This document shows positions 7,779 through 16,279 of a DNA stretch of 64,000 nucleotides, in pieces; the stretch's first letter is position 1; every line of letters starts with the position of its first letter. The stretch covers positions 62,001 through 126,000 of the forward strand of contig JAEXHI010000037.1 in NCBI GenBank assembly GCA_023450085.1, written 5' to 3'. Source of the DNA: Bacteroidota bacterium. Its GTDB lineage: Bacteria; Bacteroidota; Bacteroidia; Sphingobacteriales; Sphingobacteriaceae. The notes beneath the pieces are model-generated. The model was not told the origin of the DNA. It did no database searches and saw nothing but the letters and a program-made list of their open reading frames with translations. The position numbers and the translations under genes are program-made.

Positions 7779-9386
7779 CTACGAACCTAAGTAGGTAAGC
7801 GCCTGTTTAATCATGGCATCACTTAGGTTGTGTGCTTTGTAATAGCCGTTGTCGCCCAAATAATATTTATAAAGCATGAGCTTTAAATTTTTATAAATAA
7901 GTGGCTTTGAAGCAATAAGTTGTTTGGTGTCGATAGTGATTTTTTTACTTTCAACGTACTTCAGGAAATCTACATAATCCTTATCTGAAATGTTGAAAAT
8001 ACTTACTGTTTTATTAAGGTAATCGGCGGTATAGCGATCTGCCAATATATCAAACACAAAGTCGATAAATATCTTTTTTTGTAGCAGCGTAGCATAAAAC
8101 TTGTTGTAGCCAACGGTATCCAGCTTTACATAAATGTCGGGCTGTATACCACCGCCAGCAAATATTTTCTTGCCATCTTTAAGGATATAAGGCATGCTAT
8201 TCATTAAACTATCGGCCTTGGGTGCATCAGAAGTAAGCTCGCCGCTGTTATACCTGTCTTCAATATCATTTTGGTAAGCTTTGTAACCTCGTTTGTAAGG
8301 TTTTTGTATGCTTCGACCCAAAGGTGTATAGTAGCGTGCAATGGTAAGGTTAAGTGCCGAACCGTCTTCAAAAGCAAACTGCTCTTGTACTAAGCCCTTG
8401 CCAAAGGAACGGCGTCCTATGATAATGCCGCGATTAAGATCTTGTATCGCTCCTGCAAAAATTTCACTTGCTGAAGCGGAATTTTCGTTGATCAGCACTG
8501 CTAATTTGCCCTGCTCAAACTCGCCACCACCGGTAGTAAAGTAATCTGTACGCGGGTCGTGCTTGCCTTGTGTGTATACAATTAATTTATTTTCAGGTAG
8601 AAACTGGTTGGCTAATGAGGTCGCGGCAGTGAGATAGCCACCACCGTTGTCCCTTAGGTCTAGTACCATTTTCTTCATACCCTTAGCCTTTAGATTTTTA
8701 ACCGTATTTGTGAAATCTGCATCGGTAGTAGCGCCAAACTTGCTAATTCTAATGTAGGCCGTTTCGGGGTTCATCATGTAGGCGGCATCAATGCTGCTCA
8801 CTTCTACTTTGCCACGTTTTACATTGAGTAATACGGGGCTGGTAGTTCCAGGATGTAGAATGGTCAGCTGAACCGTAGTGCCTTTTTTCCCTTTTATTTT
8901 ACCCATCATGGCTGATCGTGGTAAACTACGACCACTCACCACTGTAGTATCTACTTTTAAGATTTTATCACCTTGCCTAATGCCGCTTGAAAAAGCTGGC
9001 CCATCTTTAATCACATTGGTAACCAATAAGGTATCGTTAAGAATATAATACTCAACACCTACGCCTTCAAAATTTCCTTCTAAGTCTTCGGAAAGCTCAA
9101 ATGCTTCGGTAGGAGGGAGATAAGCACTGTGTGGATCTAATTGATGAAGAAGACTGTCGATTGGCAAATGTTTTAAACTGTCTGCATTGATATCGTCCAC
9201 ATATTTTTTTTTGATGATATGGATGATGTCATCTACTTTTGCTTCTTCGGTATTGGCGTACCTGATATCCTTTTGGACCTGAAATCCTTGGTCCTTTAAG
9301 AATCTGTAGCCCAAATACATGCCGCCAATTAACGTTACGCAATAGGCCAACGCAATTAATAAATTGAGGCTAGTACTTTTTTTCAT
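7779..9386 (-). CDS. S41-family C-terminal processing protease
   Basis: A 535-residue protease with an N-terminal membrane anchor or signal (residues about 8-25), a PDZ domain (about 105-180, with GIRQGDKILKVD), and the S41 catalytic core (about 205-360). The catalytic pair is visible: Ser305 in ENSASASEIF and Lys330 in RSFGKG, 25 residues apart as in Prc/CtpA. Such enzymes cleave exposed C termini of periplasmic or membrane proteins. The C-terminal ~130 residues are a helical extension normal for the Bacteroidota form. It is divergent from murQ. A TACCTTTG box lies 15 bases upstream of the start. Confidence 0.93.
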   Translation of the reverse strand: MKKSTSLNLLIALAYCVTLIGGMYLGYRFLKDQGFQVQKDIRYANTEEAKVDDIIHIIKKKYVDDINADSLKHLPIDSLLHQLDPHSAYLPPTEAFELSEDLEGNFEGVGVEYYILNDTLLVTNVIKDGPAFSSGIRQGDKILKVDTTVVSGRSLPRSAMMGKIKGKKGTTVQLTILHPGTTSPVLLNVKRGKVEVSSIDAAYMMNPETAYIRISKFGATTDADFTNTVKNLKAKGMKKMVLDLRDNGGGYLTAATSLANQFLPENKLIVYTQGKHDPRTDYFTTGGGEFEQGKLAVLINENSASASEIFAGAIQDLNRGIIIGRRSFGKGLVQEQFAFEDGSALNLTIARYYTPLGRSIQKPYKRGYKAYQNDIEDRYNSGELTSDAPKADSLMNSMPYILKDGKKIFAGGGIQPDIYVKLDTVGYNKFYATLLQKKIFIDFVFDILADRYTADYLNKTVSIFNISDKDYVDFLKYVESKKITIDTKQLIASKPLIYKNLKLMLYKYYLGDNGYYKAHNLSDAMIKQALTYLGS

Positions 9387-9400
9387 CAGTTTGGATAGTG

Positions 9401-9408
9401 CAAAGGTA
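9401..9408 (-). promoter_or_regulatory. Bacteroidota -7 box for the S41 protease gene
   Basis: On the minus strand the sequence is TACCTTTG, an exact TAnnTTTG match, 15 bases before the ATG. A clean TTTG box about 20 bases further upstream is not visible, so only the -7 element is supported. The predicted leader is very short. Confidence 0.5.
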
Positions 9409-9549
9409 CTAAAATTAGTTGCTAGTAAAAAAAGAACGTATGAAATACCATTTAGTTTTTTAATAATTTATGCCGATATTTGAAAATTCTTGCAAGAAAT
9501 TGCGGTTATGTGCAAATTTGTGAGAAGAAAAACCTATTTTTAAATTTAA

Positions 9550-10353
9550 ATGAAAAGAGTAACCGAACAGGAATCTAAATACAAAGACATTGATAAAATG
9601 TCGGTAATTGAAGTTTTGAAAGGCATTAACGAAGAGGACAAGCTTGTTCCTCTGGCTGTTGAGAAGGCTTTACCACAGATAGAGAAACTGGCTACAGCTG
9701 TTGCCGAAAGAATGAAAAATGGCGGTAGGTTATTTTATATTGGTGCAGGTACTAGTGGAAGACTGGGCGTAGTTGACGCTTCAGAATGTCCCCCAACTTT
9801 TGGTGTGCCATTTGACTGGGTAGTAGGCATCATTGCTGGTGGCGATAGCGCTATCCGTAAAGCAGTAGAATTTGCTGAGGATGATGACAAGCAAGCTTGG
9901 ATTGATCTTCAGGAATATGAGATCAACGAAAAAGATTCGCTAGTGGGTTTGGCGGCATCTGGAACTACCCCTTATGTGGTTGGTGGTTTATTAGAGGCTA
10001 GAAAACATGGCGTATTAACCGGCTGTATCATTTGTAACGAAGGCGGACCAGTGGTTGCTGCTTCTGATTATCCTGTTGAAGTGGTTGCTGGACCTGAATT
10101 TTTAACGGGTTCAACTCGTATGAAATCGGGAACGGCTCAGAAATTAGTGCTTAATATGTTAAGTACTACCGTGATGATTCAGTTGGGACGTGTTAAAGGA
10201 AACAAAATGGTAGATATGCAGTTGACTAACCACAAATTAGTGGATAGGGGAACACATATGGTGATGGAAGAATTAAATATTGGCGAAGAACAAGCTGCTG
10301 AGCTTTTAACAAAGTATGGTAGTGTGCGTAAAGCCGTAGAAGCTAGCAGATAA
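9550..10353 (+). CDS. murQ: N-acetylmuramic acid 6-phosphate etherase
   Basis: A 267-residue SIS-fold enzyme that removes the lactyl ether from MurNAc-6-phosphate to give GlcNAc-6-phosphate and D-lactate during cell-wall recycling in the cytoplasm. Seen in the sequence: GAGTSGRLGVVDASECPPTFG (about 65-85), which holds the phosphosugar-binding loop and the likely acid Glu79; SGTTPYVVGGL near 135-145; and GPEFLTGSTRMKSGTAQK near 180-197. All three are MurQ signatures. It is shorter than E. coli MurQ (about 298) because it lacks part of the C-terminal helical domain, as is usual in Bacteroidota. It stands alone; no murK, murP or anmK is adjacent. Confidence 0.95.
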   Translation: MKRVTEQESKYKDIDKMSVIEVLKGINEEDKLVPLAVEKALPQIEKLATAVAERMKNGGRLFYIGAGTSGRLGVVDASECPPTFGVPFDWVVGIIAGGDSAIRKAVEFAEDDDKQAWIDLQEYEINEKDSLVGLAASGTTPYVVGGLLEARKHGVLTGCIICNEGGPVVAASDYPVEVVAGPEFLTGSTRMKSGTAQKLVLNMLSTTVMIQLGRVKGNKMVDMQLTNHKLVDRGTHMVMEELNIGEEQAAELLTKYGSVRKAVEASR

Positions 10354-10377
10354 ACTAGCTGTTTAAATATATTAATT

Positions 10378-10429
10378 AGCCACAGATACACAGATTTATA
10401 AACATTTGTGCATTTGTGGCTATTTTTTT
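10378..10429. repeat. GCCACAGAT palindromic repeat, copy 1, possible murQ terminator
   Basis: AGCCACAGATACACA at 10378-10392 faces TTTGTGCATTTGTGGCT at 10405-10421, and a run of seven T follows. It begins 24 bases after the murQ stop codon, so it may end that transcript. A second copy of the family is at 55421-55487. Confidence 0.7.
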
Positions 10430-10466
10430 CAATAGGGGTATCACGCTAAAGTTGTAAATTCGCCTC

Positions 10467-11033
10467 ATGCACGAAATTGAACCATACTATCAATGGAGAG
10501 ACGACTATATCGCTGCTGAAGACGAGCGTTCGCCTTTTTTTAATACTGAATACTCTGAGTTTTACTACGATAAACAGCTGTATAATTTTCTCATCCATCC
10601 CCAATGGGACCATTTTGGTTCTAACACGCTTTATCTTAAAGTGCTTTATGTTGATTACGATAGGCAATACACCATCATCGAGTTGATAGGAGAATGGAAT
10701 GATGCCATTACCAATGATATCATGATTTTAAAAAGAGAAATTTTAGAATTGATGATAGATGAGGGAATCAATAAATTTATCCTGATTGGAGAGAATGTTT
10801 TGAATTTCCATGCTTCTGATGATAGCTATTATGAAGAGTGGTTTCAAGAAGTAGAAGATGGCTGGATTGCAGGAATTAACTTCCATGAACATGTGATTAG
10901 AGAGTTCAGAGATCATAGTATCGATTACTACATCAACTTTGGTGGCGAACTGGACGAATTACACTGGAGAAAGCTAAAACCACTACAGTTTTACAAAAAA
11001 GTTGAGGAACTGCTGACAAAAAGATTAAACTAA
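10467..11033 (+). CDS. Acidic conserved hypothetical protein
   Basis: A 188-residue soluble protein with no signal peptide and no membrane helix. It is rich in Asp, Glu, Tyr and Trp in its first half (YYQWRDDYIAAEDERSPFF) and has an alternating hydrophobic core around 60-120. The composition and frame length argue for a real gene: codon use matches the neighbours and the frame is intact. I do not recognise the family; it looks like one restricted to Bacteroidota. It lies 37 bases upstream of the Bax-inhibitor-1 gene on the same strand, so the two may be co-transcribed. A 69-residue frame overlapping it is a shadow. Confidence 0.75.
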   Translation: MHEIEPYYQWRDDYIAAEDERSPFFNTEYSEFYYDKQLYNFLIHPQWDHFGSNTLYLKVLYVDYDRQYTIIELIGEWNDAITNDIMILKREILELMIDEGINKFILIGENVLNFHASDDSYYEEWFQEVEDGWIAGINFHEHVIREFRDHSIDYYINFGGELDELHWRKLKPLQFYKKVEELLTKRLN

Positions 11034-11070
11034 AATTGTATTTTTAACCGTTAACCAATTTAAATTAATA

Positions 11071-11808
11071 ATGGAACAACAAAATTATCAGTATAAAGAA
11101 CACTCGGTTTTTGTACAAGAGAGATCGGTGTCTAAAAAATTCTTTGCTAATGTCTTCCTATGGATGTTCGTTGCATTGCTAGTGTCAAGTGTTTCTGCAT
11201 TTGTATTGGCAAATTCACCAGTAATATTATCATATTTAGTCGCTGAGAAAGGGTTGAGTATCCTTGGATATATCGCCATATTTGCACCACTTGGTTTGGT
11301 GATTCTTATGGGCGCAGCTATGCAAAGATTATCGTACCCAGCCTTGGTAGGTATTTTTCTTTTGTATTCTGTTCTGACAGGAGTAATGTTAGGCTTTGTT
11401 TTATTAATATATACCTCGGCTTCAATTGCAATATGTTTTGTTGCTGCAGCGATTATTTTTGCTGTAATGGCTGTAATGGGGTACACTACGGATGTTGATT
11501 TAAGTAAGTTTGGCCCAATTTTAATGGCTGGTGTAATTGGCTTAGTAGTTGTAAGTGTAATCAATATGTTTATCGGAAGCGATACTCTAGGTTACATTTT
11601 AGGTTTTGTGGGGATTGCAATTTTTACTGCTTTAACTGCTTATAAAGTTCAAGAGATTAAAAGAATAGGTGAAGGATTGGATGAGAATGGAAATGAAATC
11701 GCATTGGTTGATAGTAAAAAACTAGCATTAATGGGAGCTTTGTCACTTTATATTACGTTCATCAACTTATTTCTTTCTTTATTGAGAGTTTTCGGAGATA
11801 GACGCTAA
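11071..11808 (+). CDS. Bax inhibitor-1 / YccA-family membrane protein
   Basis: A 245-residue integral inner-membrane protein with seven hydrophobic helices (starting near residues 24, 58, 90, 110, 145, 170 and 215). The family signatures are the VQERSVSKKFFANVFLWMF entry before helix 1, the ALTAYKVQEIKR segment near 190 and the SLYITFINLFLSLLRVFGDRR C terminus with conserved aspartate. Bacterial members include YccA, which modulates FtsH, and BsYetJ, a pH-sensitive calcium leak channel; which of these applies here is unknown. It follows the acidic hypothetical gene by 37 bases. Confidence 0.92.
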   Translation: MEQQNYQYKEHSVFVQERSVSKKFFANVFLWMFVALLVSSVSAFVLANSPVILSYLVAEKGLSILGYIAIFAPLGLVILMGAAMQRLSYPALVGIFLLYSVLTGVMLGFVLLIYTSASIAICFVAAAIIFAVMAVMGYTTDVDLSKFGPILMAGVIGLVVVSVINMFIGSDTLGYILGFVGIAIFTALTAYKVQEIKRIGEGLDENGNEIALVDSKKLALMGALSLYITFINLFLSLLRVFGDRR

Positions 11809-11835
11809 TCACTCATTTTTCAAAATATTATATCG

Positions 11836-11861
11836 AAGGCCGTGCAAATTTGCATGGCCTT
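11836..11861 (+). terminator. Hairpin downstream of the Bax-inhibitor-1 gene
   Basis: AAGGCCGTGCAAA pairs with TTTGCATGGCCTT in a 26-base near-perfect palindrome, 28 bases after the stop codon. The following bases are T-rich but interrupted (TTGTAATTTTATTT), so it would be a moderate terminator. Confidence 0.6.
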
Positions 11862-11892
11862 TGTAATTTTATTTGGTTGTATCACTGATATT

Positions 11893-11924
11893 TTTGGAAA
11901 TGATAAGCGGATGTTGCACCTTTG
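11893..11924 (+). promoter_or_regulatory. Candidate promoter for the metH riboswitch transcript
   Basis: TTTG at 11893-11896, 20 bases, then CACCTTTG at 11917-11924, which differs from TAnnTTTG at the first base. Transcription would begin within a few bases of the 5' end of the SAM-I aptamer, which is the expected geometry. Confidence 0.45.
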
Positions 11925-11929
11925 CATTG

Positions 11930-12040
11930 CTTATTAAGAAAGACGGAGGGAATAGACCCAGCGAAGTCTTAGCAACCTGTGCCAACAAGGTGCTAATTTC
12001 TAATCCAGTCCCGAATTTTTCGGGAGCGAGAGAAGATAAG
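11930..12040 (+). ncRNA. SAM-I (S-box) riboswitch upstream of metH
   Basis: The sequence follows the S-box order. CTTATTAAGA (P1 and P2 5' side) is followed by GGAGGGAATAGACCC, GCGAAGTCTTAGCAACC (kink-turn and SAM-binding core), TGTGCCAACAAGGTGCTAAT (P3 and the conserved GGTGCTAAT), a P4 arm, and GATAAG at 12035-12040, which closes P1 with CTTATT at 11930-11935. S-box RNAs bind S-adenosylmethionine and turn methionine genes off when it is plentiful. The downstream genes metH and metF fit. P4 is longer than usual and carries CCCGAATTTTTCGGG, a hairpin shared with intergenic repeats of this genome. No terminator with a T run follows, so control may be at translation. Confidence 0.9.
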
Positions 12041-12082
12041 TTTAAAGGAACATTCATCCCATTCTTTTAGAGTAAGCCGTTT

Positions 12083-12189
12083 GTATTTAGTATTAAGTAT
12101 TTAGTAATTAGATATTACTGTGCTTTATGCTAAGCTAAATGTGGTTGTTACAGGTGTTGTCTAAATACTTTGTACTAACTACTAAATAC
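12083..12189 (+). repeat. Long inverted repeat between the SAM aptamer and the metH start
   Basis: GTATTTAGTA (12083-12092) and AAGTATTTAG (12095-12104) face CTAAATACTT (12161-12170) and TACTAAATAC (12180-12189), so the two ends can pair over about 18-20 bases. The right arm ends five bases before the metH ATG. It could be the expression platform of the riboswitch, hiding the start region, or a simple dispersed TACTAAATAC-type repeat. Confidence 0.5.
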
Positions 12190-12193
12190 TATT

Positions 12194-15100
12194 ATGAGCA
12201 TTAGAGAAGAACTAGAGAAACGTATTTTAATTATAGATGGTGCCATGGGTACCATGATACAGCGTTATACCCTGACTGAGGAAGATTTTAGAGGCGAGCG
12301 TTTTGCAAACCATAGCTGCGATGTAAAAGGGAATAACGACTTGTTGAACCTTACTCGTCCAGATATTATCAAAGCTATCCACACTGAGTATTTGGAAGCT
12401 GGTGCTGATATTGTGGAAACGAATACTTTTAGTACGCAACGTATTTCCATGGCCGATTACCAAATGGAAGAGCTATCGTACGAGTTGAGCTATGAGGGAG
12501 CGAGAATTGCGAAGGAAGCGACTACCGAGTTCATGGCTAAATTTCCTGATCGGAAATGCTTTGTGGCAGGTGCTATTGGTCCAACTAACCGTACACTTTC
12601 TCTTTCTCCAGATGTAAACGACCCAGGTTTCAGGGCCATTTCATACGATGAACTTTTTGACGCTTACTATGAGCAAATTAGAGGTTTGGTTGATGGAGGT
12701 TCGGATGTACTGCTGATTGAAACTATTTTTGATACGCTAAATGCAAAAGTGGCCATTGCTGCCATTAAACAATATGAAGAAGTAGTGGGCAGAAAGCTCG
12801 AGATCATGATTTCGGGGACCATTACCGATGCTTCAGGTAGAACCTTATCTGGACAAACTGCAGAGGCATTTTTAAATTCAGTAGCGCATGCCAATCCACT
12901 GAGTATTGGTTTTAACTGTGCTTTGGGAGCTAAAGAAATGCGTCCGCATATTGAAGAGTTGGCCGCTAAAGCCGCTTGCTACGTTTCTGCTTATCCAAAT
13001 GCGGGTTTGCCTAATGAGTTTGGTGCTTACGATGAGCTACCACATGAAACCGCCCATTTGGTAGATGATTTCATTACTTCTGGTTTTGTAAATATTGTAG
13101 GTGGCTGTTGCGGAACTACACCAGATCATATTGGCTGTATCGCTAAAAAGGCAGCACAGGCTAGCCCTAGGAAAATTCCTGCCATTGAACCTTATTTGCG
13201 TTTAAGTGGATTGGAGCCTGTAACCATTACGCCCGAAAGCATTTTTGTAAACGTAGGAGAGAGAACCAACATCACAGGTTCTCCTAAATTCTCTAAACTC
13301 ATTTTAGGTGGCGATTATGAAGCTGCACTTGCTGTGGCCTTACAACAGGTAGAAGGTGGTGCGCAAATTATCGACGTAAACATGGATGAGGGGATGATTG
13401 ATTCGGAAGCGGCGATGACCAAATTCCTCAATCTGATTGCTTCTGAACCGGATATTGCCAAGTTACCGATCATGGTCGATTCATCTAAGTGGACTGTGAT
13501 TGAAGCTGGATTAAAATGTTTGCAGGGAAAAGGAATCGTTAACTCTATTTCTTTAAAAGAAGGCGAAGAGCTTTTTAAAGCTAACGCCCGTAAAATTATG
13601 CGCTACGGTGCAGCCGTGGTGGTGATGGCGTTTGATGAGCAGGGCCAAGCAGATAACTACGATCGTAGGGTAGAAATATGTAGCCGCAGTTACCGCATTT
13701 TGGTAGACGAAATCGGTTTCCCTCCACAAGATATCATCTTTGACCCTAATATTTTAACGGTAGCTACTGGACTAGAAGAGCACAATAACTATGCGGTAGA
13801 CTTTATTGAGGCTACCCGTTGGATCAAACAAAATTTACCTCATGCCAAAGTAAGTGGTGGGGTATCTAATATTTCTTTTTCATTTAGAGGAAACAATGTG
13901 GTTCGTGAAGCCATGCACTCAGCATTTTTATACCATGCCATCCACGCGGGATTGGATATGGGGATTGTAAATGCGGGGATGTTGGAGGTTTACCAAGAAA
14001 TTGAACCTGAGCTTTTAGAAAGGGTAGAAGATGTACTCCTAAACCGTAGAGAAGACGCTACCGAAAGGTTGGTAGAGTTTGCCGAAACGGTAAAAAATAA
14101 AGGCAAAGTGGTGGTGAAAGATGAAGCTTGGCGACAAGGAACGGTAGAAGAGCGTTTGTCGCACTCGTTGGTGAAAGGTATTGTAGAGTTTTTGGATGAT
14201 GATGTAGAAGAAGCCCGTCAGAAATATGACCGCCCAATTCAGGTGATCGAAGGTCCTTTGATGGACGGGATGAACATTGTAGGGGATTTATTTGGTGCGG
14301 GAAAAATGTTCTTGCCTCAGGTTGTAAAATCGGCAAGGGTAATGAAAAAAGCCGTAGCCTATTTGTTGCCTTTTATTGAGGAAGAAAAATTGGCCAATCC
14401 AGATGCTTCACAAGGATCTTCGGCAGGTAAAATATTATTAGCCACCGTAAAAGGTGACGTACACGATATTGGAAAGAACATTGTAGGCGTAGTTTTGGCC
14501 TGCAATAACTTCGAGATTGTAGATATGGGCGTAATGGTACCTGCACAGGAAATCATTAAAAAAGCCAAGGAAATTAATGCCGACATTATAGGTCTAAGTG
14601 GCTTAATCACGCCATCATTGGACGAAATGGTGCATTTTGCCAAAGAGATGGAGCGTGAAGGATTTACTATTCCTCTGATTGTGGGTGGCGCCACGACTTC
14701 GAGAATACATGCCGCGGTGAAAATTGCGCCAAATTATTCTGGTCCTGCTATCCATGTATTGGATGCCTCTAGAAGTGTAACGGTTTGTAGCACTTTGATG
14801 AACGGGGAATTAAGAGAATCGTATATTGATCAGATTAAAGCCGAATACGATAAAGCCCGAGAAGCACATTTGAACAAACGTTCTGATAAACGTTTTAAAA
14901 CTTTGGAAGAGGCCAGAACAAACAAATTCCAGATAGATTTGGAGCAAGTAGCTCCTGCGCCAACGTTTACAGGGACAAAAGTGTTGGAAGATTTTCCGTT
15001 GGAAGAGTTGTTGCCTTATATTGATTGGACACCTTTTTTCCATACCTGGGAACTAAGAGGTAGCTACCCTCGAATTTTTGAAGACAAGAATGTGGGTGAT

Positions 15101-15895
15101 GAGGCTAAAAAGCTTTTTGATGATGCTCAAACATTGTTAAAACGTATTGTTGACGAAAAGCTATTAAAAGCAAAAGCGGTGTTTGGTTTTTGGCCTGCAC
15201 AAACTATTGGCGATGATATTCAGTTGGCGGTCCCAAGTTCTCAGTTAATAAAAACACCGGAACTGAAAGCTGGAAACTCAGAATGGGTAACTATCCATAC
15301 TTTGCGTCAACAGGCAGAGAAAGTAGATGGACAGCCTTACTATGCTTTGTCTGATTTTATTGCCTCGAAAGAGAGCGGAGTGGAAGATTATTTTGGAGGT
15401 TTTGCGCTAACGGCAGGGATTGGTTGTGATGAGTTGGTGGCCGAATATGAAAAACATCATGATGATTACAACAGCATCATGGTAAAAGCATTGGCCGATC
15501 GTTTAGCGGAAGCCTTTGCCGAAAAATTGCATGAGTTGGTACGTAAGGACTATTGGGGCTATGCCAAAGAAGAGAATTTCACGAATGCAGATTTGATCAA
15601 GGAACAATATGTAGGTATCCGTCCGGCACCTGGTTACCCAGCTTGTCCTGAACATACCGAAAAAGGAACCTTGTTTGCTTTGCTAGAGGCCGAGGAGAAA
15701 ATAGGTTTATGCATTACCGAAAGTTATGCCATGTATCCAACAGCCGCCGTAAGTGGTTTTTATTTCTCTCATCCTGAATCGAAGTATTTTGGTTTAGGTA
15801 AAATCAGTAAGGAACAGGTGGAAGATTATGCCCTAAGGAAAAACTTGGAAGTAGAGGAAGTAGAAAGGTGGTTGGCACCTAATTTGGCTTATTAA
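12194..15895 (+). CDS. metH: Cobalamin-dependent methionine synthase
   Basis: A full-length 1233-residue enzyme that moves the methyl group of 5-methyltetrahydrofolate to homocysteine through methylcobalamin. Modules in order: homocysteine-binding barrel (about 1-325) with zinc ligands Cys242 in GFNCALG and Cys305-Cys306 in GGCCGT; pterin-binding barrel (about 345-610, NVGERTNITGS); cobalamin cap (about 645-735); B12 domain with DVHDIGKNIV, where His757 is the expected cobalt ligand; and the SAM-dependent reactivation domain (about 920-1230, RPAPGYPACPEHTEK). All key residues are present. It is preceded by a SAM-I riboswitch and followed by a GIY-YIG gene and metF. It is the full-length form, not the split metH seen in some Bacteroidota. 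Confidence 0.98.
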   Translation: MSIREELEKRILIIDGAMGTMIQRYTLTEEDFRGERFANHSCDVKGNNDLLNLTRPDIIKAIHTEYLEAGADIVETNTFSTQRISMADYQMEELSYELSYEGARIAKEATTEFMAKFPDRKCFVAGAIGPTNRTLSLSPDVNDPGFRAISYDELFDAYYEQIRGLVDGGSDVLLIETIFDTLNAKVAIAAIKQYEEVVGRKLEIMISGTITDASGRTLSGQTAEAFLNSVAHANPLSIGFNCALGAKEMRPHIEELAAKAACYVSAYPNAGLPNEFGAYDELPHETAHLVDDFITSGFVNIVGGCCGTTPDHIGCIAKKAAQASPRKIPAIEPYLRLSGLEPVTITPESIFVNVGERTNITGSPKFSKLILGGDYEAALAVALQQVEGGAQIIDVNMDEGMIDSEAAMTKFLNLIASEPDIAKLPIMVDSSKWTVIEAGLKCLQGKGIVNSISLKEGEELFKANARKIMRYGAAVVVMAFDEQGQADNYDRRVEICSRSYRILVDEIGFPPQDIIFDPNILTVATGLEEHNNYAVDFIEATRWIKQNLPHAKVSGGVSNISFSFRGNNVVREAMHSAFLYHAIHAGLDMGIVNAGMLEVYQEIEPELLERVEDVLLNRREDATERLVEFAETVKNKGKVVVKDEAWRQGTVEERLSHSLVKGIVEFLDDDVEEARQKYDRPIQVIEGPLMDGMNIVGDLFGAGKMFLPQVVKSARVMKKAVAYLLPFIEEEKLANPDASQGSSAGKILLATVKGDVHDIGKNIVGVVLACNNFEIVDMGVMVPAQEIIKKAKEINADIIGLSGLITPSLDEMVHFAKEMEREGFTIPLIVGGATTSRIHAAVKIAPNYSGPAIHVLDASRSVTVCSTLMNGELRESYIDQIKAEYDKAREAHLNKRSDKRFKTLEEARTNKFQIDLEQVAPAPTFTGTKVLEDFPLEELLPYIDWTPFFHTWELRGSYPRIFEDKNVGDEAKKLFDDAQTLLKRIVDEKLLKAKAVFGFWPAQTIGDDIQLAVPSSQLIKTPELKAGNSEWVTIHTLRQQAEKVDGQPYYALSDFIASKESGVEDYFGGFALTAGIGCDELVAEYEKHHDDYNSIMVKALADRLAEAFAEKLHELVRKDYWGYAKEENFTNADLIKEQYVGIRPAPGYPACPEHTEKGTLFALLEAEEKIGLCITESYAMYPTAAVSGFYFSHPESKYFGLGKISKEQVEDYALRKNLEVEEVERWLAPNLAY

Positions 15896-15911
15896 AGTTG
15901 CATTTTGTACT

Positions 15912-15938
15912 TGTCATCCTGAGCATTGCGAAGGATCT
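15912..15938 (+). repeat. Palindromic repeat at the left of the GIY-YIG gene
   Basis: TGTCATCCTGAG, then CATTG, then CGAAGGATCT. The inner ATCC and GGAT pair. It lies 17 bases after the metH stop codon and is the inverted counterpart of the copy at 16280-16304, where the paired bases have changed together to ATGC and GCAT. Confidence 0.8.
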
Positions 15939-15961
15939 GTAACCAATGAAAAACTGAACCT

Positions 15962-16264
15962 ATGCAACATAATTATTTTGTTTACATCCTGACAAATAAG
16001 AATAAAACAGTTTTATACATTGGAGTAACCAATGATTTAGAAACGAGGTTAAGGCAACATGTGAATGGAGATAGCGAAATAGCTTTTACTAAAAAATATA
16101 ATTGTTACTTTTTAGTCTATTTCGAAAGATTTCAGTTTATACAACATGCAATTGAGAGAGAGAAAGAGCTTAAAGGGTGGACTAGAATAAAGAAAAACTT
16201 ATTGATAGAAACGGAAAATAAAGATTGGAAGTTTCTTAACGATGAAATATTAGAAGATAATTAA
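15962..16264 (+). CDS. GIY-YIG nuclease-domain protein
   Basis: A 100-residue single-domain protein of the UvrC-N/URI-like GIY-YIG group. The motif elements are visible: VYIL at 7-10 and LYIG at 18-21 (the GIY and YIG strands), Arg29 in LETRLRQH, and the metal-binding Glu65 in AIEREKELKGW. Single-domain members are common in Bacteroidota genomes and mostly uncharacterised; the fold cuts DNA. The gene is visibly more A+T-rich than metH and metF. It lies between oppositely oriented copies of a palindromic repeat (15912-15938 and 16280-16304), which suggests it arrived as a small cassette between two methionine genes. A host role in DNA repair is the alternative. Confidence 0.92.
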   Translation: MQHNYFVYILTNKNKTVLYIGVTNDLETRLRQHVNGDSEIAFTKKYNCYFLVYFERFQFIQHAIEREKELKGWTRIKKNLLIETENKDWKFLNDEILEDN

Positions 16265-16279
16265 ATGCTGATAGGATAG

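Noticed and set aside
11873..12070. Plus-strand 65-codon frame and overlapping minus-strand frame before metH
   Set aside because: They lie on the SAM-I riboswitch; the RNA structure explains the sequence.
14058..14336. Minus-strand frames inside metH
   Set aside because: They are shadows of a gene with all its domains intact.
15962..16264. Homing endonuclease in an intron or intein
   Set aside because: The GIY-YIG gene is between two complete genes, not inside one, and there is no group I intron structure around it.
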